A stretch of DNA of 12,756 nt, taken from NCBI GenBank assembly GCA_004554395.1, contig SFMP01000184.1, positions 1-12,756 of the forward strand, written 5' to 3'. The notes under the pieces were generated by a model. The model was not told where the DNA came from. It was given only the letters and a program-made list of their open reading frames with translations, and did not search any database. The stretch comes from Myxococcales bacterium (lineage in GTDB: Bacteria; Myxococcota_A; Bradymonadia; UBA4248). Numbering within the stretch: position 1 is the stretch's first letter; each line of letters begins with the position of its first letter. Below are positions 1 through 5,249 of this stretch, one piece after another. The position numbers and the translations under genes are program-made.

Positions 1-501
1 ACGCGAAAAGTCTACAATCAACACGCCTATAGCGTGACGAATATTTCCGACAATGGCACCGTTCCCAAACATCAACGTGCCAATTGGAATATCGATGGGC
101 TCAACAATTTCCGACTCAACGTACAACCCGGTGCAAATTACCTACCCAATCTCAAGATCACCAACGTATCGAATCCCTATACATGCGATAATCCCAGCGA
201 TGCCGTTATCTATTTCGTCGTCGAAAACGTCGGTTGGGCAACGGCCGAAAAGGGCATAACGGTTAAAATATATCGCTCCGATACGGCACAAGGCGAATAT
301 AAACTCCTTGGATCCGTTCAAACGATTTCCGATATCCGCGCCGCCCAACGCGAGCAAATGACATTCAAACTGCCCGATGGCGAGAAACTCGCCAATGGCA
401 CATATATTCACATTGCGCTCGGCGACGACGCTCCAACGCAATGTAAAGTCGATGGCAATTCGGTCACGTACGAACCCAAATGCCAAGTCGTCGTCAACTG
501 A
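1..501 (+). CDS. C-terminal part of a secreted protein with a CARDB-like Ig domain (5' partial)
   Basis: The reading frame is open from base 1 to the TGA at 499-501, so only the last 166 residues of a larger protein are visible; the GTG at 34 is internal, not a start. The segment reads ...YNQHAYSVTNIS, then a hinge near PGANYLPNLKI, then a beta-rich stretch (AVIYFVVENVGWATAEKG, VKIYRSD, LLGSVQ, YIHIALG). The phrase 'F.VENVGWATAEKG' followed by 'V.IYRSD' is what I expect from CARDB-type Ig-like domains of large secreted bacterial proteins, and 'HAYSVTNISDNGTVP' preceding it resembles the end of FG-GAP/VCBS-repeat proteins. Both assignments are from pattern memory. Two Cys in the domain could form a disulfide outside the cytoplasm. 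Its stop overlaps the 3' end of the convergent lipoprotein gene by 8 bp. The domain call is moderate; that it is a real coding end is likely. Confidence 0.75.
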   Translation, partial: TRKVYNQHAYSVTNISDNGTVPKHQRANWNIDGLNNFRLNVQPGANYLPNLKITNVSNPYTCDNPSDAVIYFVVENVGWATAEKGITVKIYRSDTAQGEYKLLGSVQTISDIRAAQREQMTFKLPDGEKLANGTYIHIALGDDAPTQCKVDGNSVTYEPKCQVVVN

Positions 502-985
502 TGCACCATTGGCGCATCCCCTGTGCGTTATAAACGCCCGCCCCTTTGAGCGCGGCGGGCTTGCACTCGTCTTCGACGCAGATCTCATCGGCATTGCACA
601 CTACATTGCCGCATTTCGTGTCCGTGTCGGCATTGTCTTTGGGTTTGCACACGCCATCGGCGCATTTTTCGTCGGCATTGCACACCGCACCGCCGCATTT
701 TGTGCCCGTGTCGCCGTTGCCTTTGGGCGTACACACGTCATCGACGCATTCTTCGTCGGCATTGCACACCGAATCACCGCATTTCGTGTCCGTGTCGCCG
801 TTGCCTTTGGGTTTGCACACGCCATCGGCGCATTTTTCGTCGGCATTGCACACCGAATCACCGCATGTCGCGCCCGTATCGCCGCCAGAGACATCGGCAA
901 TCACGTCGTCGTTGCCCCCGCACCCCGCCAGAACTAGGGATCCGAACGCGAGAATAAACAGATTTTTACGATTCAAGCCAACCAT
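494..985 (-). CDS. Small lipoprotein with four Cys-rich (Dickkopf-like) tandem repeats
   Basis: Predicted 163-residue exported lipoprotein. I chose the ATG at 985 because GGAGG (CCTCC at 991-995 on +) lies 5 nt upstream and a signal peptide follows directly: basic NRK, hydrophobic core, lipobox LAGC with Cys22. An upstream in-frame start would add 30 residues before the signal peptide and is rejected. After a short Asp/Gly spacer, four 28-residue repeats run from about residue 40 to 143, each with C-x4-C-x5-C-x4-C (CGDSVCNADEKCADGVC type) and joined by PKGNGDTDTK linkers. A short tail ends in WCIS. Such repeats are often annotated as Dickkopf-N or EGF-like Cys-rich motifs in Myxococcota; the four Cys per unit probably form disulfides after export. 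No enzymatic motif is visible, and the role (adhesion, surface spacer, metal or ligand binding) is unknown. The last 8 bp overlap the convergent gene's 3' end. Confidence 0.85.
   Translation of the reverse strand: MVGLNRKNLFILAFGSLVLAGCGGNDDVIADVSGGDTGATCGDSVCNADEKCADGVCKPKGNGDTDTKCGDSVCNADEECVDDVCTPKGNGDTGTKCGGAVCNADEKCADGVCKPKDNADTDTKCGNVVCNADEICVEDECKPAALKGAGVYNAQGMRQWCIS
557..868 (-). repeat. 84 bp coding tandem repeat, about 3.7 copies
   Basis: Direct repeat of an 84 bp unit inside the small lipoprotein gene, encoding 28 residues with four Cys each. Units 1-3 are complete (residues 40-67, 68-95, 96-123) and unit 4 is shortened after its fourth Cys. Copies are near identical at DNA level (the unit beginning gcattgcacaccgaatcacc on + recurs), which suggests recent expansion and potential copy-number variation by slippage. 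Confidence 0.9.
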
Positions 986-1005
986 TTTGTCCTCCAAACT
1001 CAATC

Positions 1006-1031
1006 GGTTAGCACATAAACATCTGCTAACC
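1006..1031 (-). promoter_or_regulatory. Inverted repeat GGTTAGCA-N10-TGCTAACC at the presumed transcription start
   Basis: Perfect 8 bp arms at 1006-1013 and 1024-1031 with a 10 bp spacer, lying 20 bp upstream of the ATG of the small lipoprotein and about 6 bp downstream of its putative -10. It could be a dimeric repressor operator overlapping +1 or a 5' UTR stem-loop. The symmetry is read directly; the function is inferred. Confidence 0.5.
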
Positions 1032-1037
1032 AGCCTC

Positions 1038-1066
1038 CATCTAGCAAAATGAGCGCGCTGAATCAA
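1038..1066 (-). promoter_or_regulatory. Sigma-70-like promoter for the small Cys-repeat lipoprotein
   Basis: Reading the minus strand: TTGATT (1066-1061), 17 bp spacer, TAGATG (1043-1038). Both boxes match four of six consensus bases and spacing is optimal. The expected start falls at about 1031, at the edge of the 1006-1031 inverted repeat, leaving a 5' UTR of about 45 nt. Confidence 0.45.
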
Positions 1067-1160
1067 CGCGAACACGACGGAGATAGCGTTCTAATGCTTC
1101 GATGTATTCCAGAAAAAACAAGGCGTTATGATTTAGTATGAGCTGATATTCGCACTTTTG

Positions 1161-1222
1161 ATGGGCAGGCAACAGGCTCACGCGCATCGATCCAGCAGAT
1201 CAGAAACAAATGATTTGCCCAT
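1161..1222 (+). promoter_or_regulatory. Possible structured leader element upstream of the lipoprotein/TonB-receptor operon
   Basis: ATGGGCA (1161-1167) and TGCCCAT (1216-1222) are perfect 7 bp complements enclosing 48 nt. I do not recognise a cobalamin, moco or other standard riboswitch consensus inside. It could be the closing stem of an RNA structure, or coincidence. No convincing -35/-10 pair for the operon was found between 1067 and 1319. Confidence 0.25.
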
Positions 1223-1247
1223 GGTCTGAAAAAATGATAGGGACGCC

Positions 1248-1283
1248 GCGTTAAAAACGCAACCGTGTTGCGTTTTGTTTTTT
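1248..1283 (+). terminator. Terminator-like hairpin with overlapping alternative hairpin (possible attenuator)
   Basis: AAAACGCAAC (1254-1263), loop CGT, GTTGCGTTTT (1267-1276) form a perfect 10 bp stem followed by G and six T (1278-1283), the layout of an intrinsic terminator on +. A shorter competing hairpin, GCGTT (1248-1252)/AACGC (1256-1260), uses part of the same left arm, so the two cannot form together. It ends 36 bp before the ATG at 1320. There is no + strand gene upstream that obviously needs terminating, since the preceding gene is on -, so attenuation of the downstream operon or the end of a small RNA is possible. The stem is AT-rich at its base, so strength is uncertain. Confidence 0.5.
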
Positions 1284-1319
1284 GAGATACGATTTTGAAG
1301 AATTTGAGGTGAAATTCTT

Positions 1320-2942
1320 ATGCAGTTGAAAACGATTCGTCGGTTGCTCTTTTTTTCGCTCATGTCGGCATCGCTCTATGCTTGCGATTCGTCGCAATCA
1401 CTTACCGACGATACGAAGCCCGAGGGTACTCGCATGGTCGAACTCCGCGTCAATGAAGATATCAAGGGCGCTGTCGACGCCTACGACCTCGACGGCGACT
1501 ATTACAATACGGTAACGATTGGTGGCACGGAGACGAGCGTCATTTCGATAGCGAGCATCATCCAAAGCGTACTCGAGATAAAGGATGCCGATTTGAAATC
1601 GGAGCTCGAGAAATATACGTGCAATTACGAATCGGCAACAGACGGATTCCGTCCGACCGACAAGGGCGACAAATGTGCGCCAGTGAGCTGTAGCAAAGCC
1701 TTCTATAGTTATATCGATACGAAGACGGGGAATTTGGTCTATGGCGATGAGCTCGGAACCGATCGCCCCGGCTGCTACAACGTCAAAAACATTGGCAAGA
1801 TATTGCTCACCGAAGTCAAGGCCAATGCAAAGTTGTTTGAGCTCTACATCGACAACGCAAAGTATGGATCGATCGATTTGTCGACCATGGGCGATTTGAT
1901 CGTCGAAAAAGACGGCAAAAAGGTCGTCAAATTGGCCAACGTCTTCCGACAAATGCAACCCAATAAGACGTACGACAAATACGAGTGTGATCTGGCCGAT
2001 GAATCGGGCAAGAAGATGTCGAGCGATGCATCGTGCCCCGTTCGTTCGTGCAACGACGTCATGGAAGGATATATCGAAGTATCGTCGCAAAACATCGTCG
2101 ACGAAACGGCGGCAAAGAAAGCGGCTTGCTATGAAATGAAGAGCGCCAAAGCGCTCTATATGACGACGCCCGAAACAGATACCGCATTGAATATCACCGT
2201 TAAACTCGACGACAAAGAAATCGCGACGGTCGATGCCAAAACGTTGGGCGATAAGATCTTCGAAGAGAATGGTAGCAAGTACGTTTGGGCGAGCGATGTG
2301 ATTGCGGCAGTCAAACCCGATCTCAACCTCGACGATTACAAATGCAATTACCTCGGTCAAAACGAAAAAGACGGCAATATTAGCGTCTATGATCCGACGT
2401 CGAAGAGTGCGTGCAAAGAGATTCGCAGTTGCAAATATGCCAAATCGGCAAAGATCGACCTCACTGTGAAGAAAATGTCGATGACCGATGCCGAAAAACA
2501 AAATTGCCATAACGTGGGCAATATCACGACGATCCTCGTCTATTCACAAGCGGGAGGTAGCGATAACGACCAGAAACCGACGCCCAAATCGTATATCGTC
2601 AATGTTCAAGTCGATGGTACCGAGACGGTGAAAGAAGTCAATGTTTACGATCTCGAAGCAAAATTCGTCGAGAAAGAAGGCAAACAGACGATTGCCGCAA
2701 GTGAAATCATTGCCGCTGCACAATTAGATGGTTATGCTGCCGATAAGTATACATGCGATTACGTTGCGGCAGATGGATTCAAAGCGAGTGCAAAAAGCGA
2801 CTGCAATCCTCCACGCGTATGTAGTGAGGCAGAGAGCATTGTCCTCGTCGTCGAAGATAAGAAATTGTCGACAGATTTGCCCGCTGGGTGTTTGAAAATC
2901 AAAGATTTCAAAACGATTATCGTCAAAAAGATAGATGGGTAA
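1320..2942 (+). CDS. Exported lipoprotein with four Cys-quartet domains, partner of a TonB receptor
   Basis: 540 residues. The start ATG at 1320 has GAGGTG 8 nt upstream and opens a lipoprotein signal: KTIRR, hydrophobic core, lipobox LYAC with Cys22. After a short linker the protein is four divergent copies of one domain of about 115-130 residues (roughly 39-167, 168-287, 288-412, 424-540). Each has a V-x-V-N/D-rich beta start, a DL/TL segment, a helix-like SxII/DVIAA segment, then (K/E)YxC(N/D), a polar loop, C-x4/5-C, about 25-30 residues, and a last Cys before a hydrophobic strand. Cys sets: 101/119/124/152, 223/239/244/270, 342/365/371/396, 479/495/501/524. I do not recognise the family. 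The strand-helix-YxC-DGF order faintly recalls the sulfite-oxidase/molybdopterin-binding fold, a weak guess. The gene lies 77 bp ahead of a TonB-dependent receptor on the same strand, suggesting a ligand-binding partner; substrate unknown. Confidence 0.85.
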   Translation: MQLKTIRRLLFFSLMSASLYACDSSQSLTDDTKPEGTRMVELRVNEDIKGAVDAYDLDGDYYNTVTIGGTETSVISIASIIQSVLEIKDADLKSELEKYTCNYESATDGFRPTDKGDKCAPVSCSKAFYSYIDTKTGNLVYGDELGTDRPGCYNVKNIGKILLTEVKANAKLFELYIDNAKYGSIDLSTMGDLIVEKDGKKVVKLANVFRQMQPNKTYDKYECDLADESGKKMSSDASCPVRSCNDVMEGYIEVSSQNIVDETAAKKAACYEMKSAKALYMTTPETDTALNITVKLDDKEIATVDAKTLGDKIFEENGSKYVWASDVIAAVKPDLNLDDYKCNYLGQNEKDGNISVYDPTSKSACKEIRSCKYAKSAKIDLTVKKMSMTDAEKQNCHNVGNITTILVYSQAGGSDNDQKPTPKSYIVNVQVDGTETVKEVNVYDLEAKFVEKEGKQTIAASEIIAAAQLDGYAADKYTCDYVAADGFKASAKSDCNPPRVCSEAESIVLVVEDKKLSTDLPAGCLKIKDFKTIIVKKIDG

Positions 2943-2989
2943 GGCGATTTGCGCTGACCTCTTCCATAATACACAGACCTCTCCCCTAC

Positions 2990-3015
2990 CCCCCTCTCCA
3001 TAAATGGCGAGGGGG
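2990..3015 (+). promoter_or_regulatory. Hairpin that would sequester the TonB-receptor ribosome binding site
   Basis: CCCCCTCTCCAT (2990-3001) pairs with ATGGCGAGGGGG (3004-3015) with one mismatch around a tight AA loop, so the terminal pairs probably open. The right arm contains the GAGGGGG that serves as Shine-Dalgarno for the ATG at 3020. The C-rich left arm (ctcccctacccccctctcc) resembles dispersed C/G-rich palindromes in some genomes, so this may be a repeat element that was inserted between the genes. Effect on translation is inferred. Confidence 0.5.
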
Positions 3016-3019
3016 AAAA

Positions 3020-5125
3020 ATGACGATGAGCCGACGAACACATTTTTATACAATTTGTCATATTGCCACACTGATGTCGATATTATCGACGCGAGTTTAT
3101 GCGCAAGATATAAACGATGACGGTGTGATGCAATATGATATAAATAACAATACAATGAATCATGGCGATGGCAAAGGCGATGCCGATGCGCATGAAGATA
3201 TAGACGACATATACACATTTGAGAACGACACGCGTCACATCAATATCGCCGATCCGCTCGTCGTCGATACGATACGCGTGGAGGCAGAGCATGCCCGCGA
3301 TATTTACCGCCAAAGCTCGCCATTTATCCAAACGATATCGACCGAGACTGTAGCCTCGATCAACGATTGGATCGAGCAAGCGCCGGGCGTATTTGGCGAT
3401 TCGACGGGCAAGGGTCAACGATTAGTCTATGTGCGCGGTTTTTCGACGCGCCAAATCACGGCGCGCTTCGACAATATGCCGATCGATACGGGCTACGATG
3501 GCATCACGGGGCTCGATGCAATCCCGATGAACTGGATTGGAAAAGGCGAAATCAAGCATGCCGATGCATATTCGGACGATGCCGTTGGGCTTGGTGGAAG
3601 CATCATCATGCACCCAGTGATGCCGAAGAAGATGCAGGCATCGTTTGAGACGACGATGACAGGTGGCCGCTATGCGCTCGGTCATGGCATGTCGTATGGA
3701 GCGTGGGATTGGGCATTGACCGCCGGTGCGCACTACTCTAACGGTTTTCGGCTTTCGCATGCATTCGAGCCGACCGAGCAAGAAGATGGCGGCTTGCGCG
3801 ATGCGAGCCAGTCTTATGGAGCGAATATCTATGGCAAAGTCGCGCGCACGCTCGGAGACTGGAGCAAATTGGAGGTATCGGGCGGATATACACAAGCGCC
3901 GCGCGACGTGCCAACGGGCATTGGCACGGGTTATTATCGGTATTGGAAGTTTACGGAATACCACATCGGTTTAGCCCAAGCCAAATGGTCATATGATACG
4001 AAATACATCCGTGGATTTTTGCAAGCCTGGTATCAGAATCAGGGCAACCGCTTAGAAGTCTTCGATTCGCCGTCGCGAACGACGCAAACGACACTCGTTG
4101 CCAACAATTCGGAATGGATGGACCAAGATATCGGTGCGATTTTATATCTATCGTCACAGCCATATTCGGTAGGGCTCGGTTATATGGATGCATCGCTTCG
4201 CGCCGAATTTCGATATCAGACGCACGAATCGAGCGAGCACCAAATCGTGAAAGATGTCGACGTCGACAAGTCGTCGGAGCGACTGACGTTCGACATTCGC
4301 CCAGGGATCAATTGGCAGATATTGCCGAGTTTATTTATCAATGCATCGGGTTATGCTGTTGGAGATATCGAATTGGCGCATGCCGATACGAGCAAAGATG
4401 TCGTGGTGGGTCTCGTCGATTTATATAACGGTGGGTTTTCGGCAGGTATCGATTATATTCCAACCGACGAGGTGAAAGTATCGTTTCGTGCGGCAAGGCG
4501 CTTGCGCATGCCAACGCTCAAAGAACAGTTCTTGCGCAGTAGTGGCGATGCATTTAATCTCAACGCCGAAATCGCTTGGAATTTCCAGCTACAAGTCGAC
4601 TACGTACCAACCGATAAATTGAAATTCCAAGTGACGGGTTACGACTCGGAAGTCGAAGATCTCATCAATTTCCGTTATATATCGGGAATAAAAGAGGCTT
4701 ATAACGTCGACGAGGCGCGAATAGCAGGCGTCGATTTTTCGACGCACATCGGACCTTATGCAGGGATATCGCTCGACATTGCATATAGCTTTTTGTTTTC
4801 GCGCGATTTGAAAACCGATCTCGTTTTGACCGATCGCCCCGAACACAATTTGCGGGCTCAAATCTCGTATACGCCGATCGATAGCGTCACGTTATCGTTG
4901 CGTGGTGTTTACGAATCGAAGCGCCGCACCGAGGCTTGGCTGTCGTCGAAAAGTGCCTGGCTTGGTGGGATTTTTACCCTCGATGCACAAGTCGACTTTA
5001 AAACGGCGTATTTTACGGCATATATTCGCGGTACGAATTTGCTCGACTACAATTATGCGCGATCTTTTGGATATCCAGAACCGGGCTTTCAACTATTCGT
5101 AGGAGCGACGATAGGCATCGATTAG
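3020..5125 (+). CDS. TonB-dependent outer-membrane receptor
   Basis: 701 residues from the ATG at 3020 (GAGGGGG 4 nt upstream; the ATG at 3026 is also possible). A longer frame back to 2888 would overlap the upstream gene and put 44 residues before the signal peptide, so it is rejected. Signal peptide residues 1-28, ending VYA|QD. Residues 29-70 are unusually rich in Asp, Asn, Gly and His. A TonB-box-like DTIRVEA sits at 83-89. The plug follows (about 95-205) with QRLVYVRGFSTRQITARFD and DNMPIDTGYDG, then a 22-strand-type barrel with alternating aromatic/polar strands and the late motif RGTNLLDYNYARSFGYPEPG. The chain ends GID rather than the usual aromatic residue. The family imports siderophores, heme, cobalamin, metals or glycans using TonB/ExbBD energy. 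No substrate-specific signature is recognised; the upstream lipoprotein is the probable partner. Confidence 0.92.
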   Translation: MTMSRRTHFYTICHIATLMSILSTRVYAQDINDDGVMQYDINNNTMNHGDGKGDADAHEDIDDIYTFENDTRHINIADPLVVDTIRVEAEHARDIYRQSSPFIQTISTETVASINDWIEQAPGVFGDSTGKGQRLVYVRGFSTRQITARFDNMPIDTGYDGITGLDAIPMNWIGKGEIKHADAYSDDAVGLGGSIIMHPVMPKKMQASFETTMTGGRYALGHGMSYGAWDWALTAGAHYSNGFRLSHAFEPTEQEDGGLRDASQSYGANIYGKVARTLGDWSKLEVSGGYTQAPRDVPTGIGTGYYRYWKFTEYHIGLAQAKWSYDTKYIRGFLQAWYQNQGNRLEVFDSPSRTTQTTLVANNSEWMDQDIGAILYLSSQPYSVGLGYMDASLRAEFRYQTHESSEHQIVKDVDVDKSSERLTFDIRPGINWQILPSLFINASGYAVGDIELAHADTSKDVVVGLVDLYNGGFSAGIDYIPTDEVKVSFRAARRLRMPTLKEQFLRSSGDAFNLNAEIAWNFQLQVDYVPTDKLKFQVTGYDSEVEDLINFRYISGIKEAYNVDEARIAGVDFSTHIGPYAGISLDIAYSFLFSRDLKTDLVLTDRPEHNLRAQISYTPIDSVTLSLRGVYESKRRTEAWLSSKSAWLGGIFTLDAQVDFKTAYFTAYIRGTNLLDYNYARSFGYPEPGFQLFVGATIGID

Positions 5126-5192
5126 TGGCTTCTGTTTCATCGCCGTCTCTTGATCTCCAATCCATGGGCGAAATAGGGCGCCATCGAGACAG

Positions 5193-5231
5193 AAAAAAAG
5201 CCGCCAGCGACGTTGAATCGCAGCGGCTTTT
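5193..5231 (-). terminator. Intrinsic terminator of the POT transporter gene
   Basis: On the minus strand AAAAGCCGC pairs with GCGGCTTTT (5223-5231 with 5196-5204), an inner GCGA/TCGC stem continues the hairpin, and it ends in a seven-T run (A7 at 5193-5199 on +). It lies 19 bp past the transporter stop. On + only four T follow the stem, so it may also act weakly for the TonB-receptor transcript, which ends at 5125. Confidence 0.85.
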
Positions 5232-5249
5232 GTGGTGGTTAGTGGGGGG

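Noticed and set aside
377..937. Plus-strand frame of 186 codons opposite the Cys-repeat lipoprotein
   Set aside because: Repetitive antisense translation of the 84 bp repeats; the minus-strand frame has the ribosome binding site, lipoprotein signal and conserved Cys pattern.
1398..2510. Long minus-strand frame of 370 codons opposite the four-domain lipoprotein
   Set aside because: Antisense shadow caused by codon bias; no family motifs, whereas the plus strand has a signal peptide and repeated domains.
2888..3019. 44-codon N-terminal extension of the TonB receptor
   Set aside because: It would overlap the upstream gene and precede the signal peptide; the ribosome binding site and signal peptide point to 3020.
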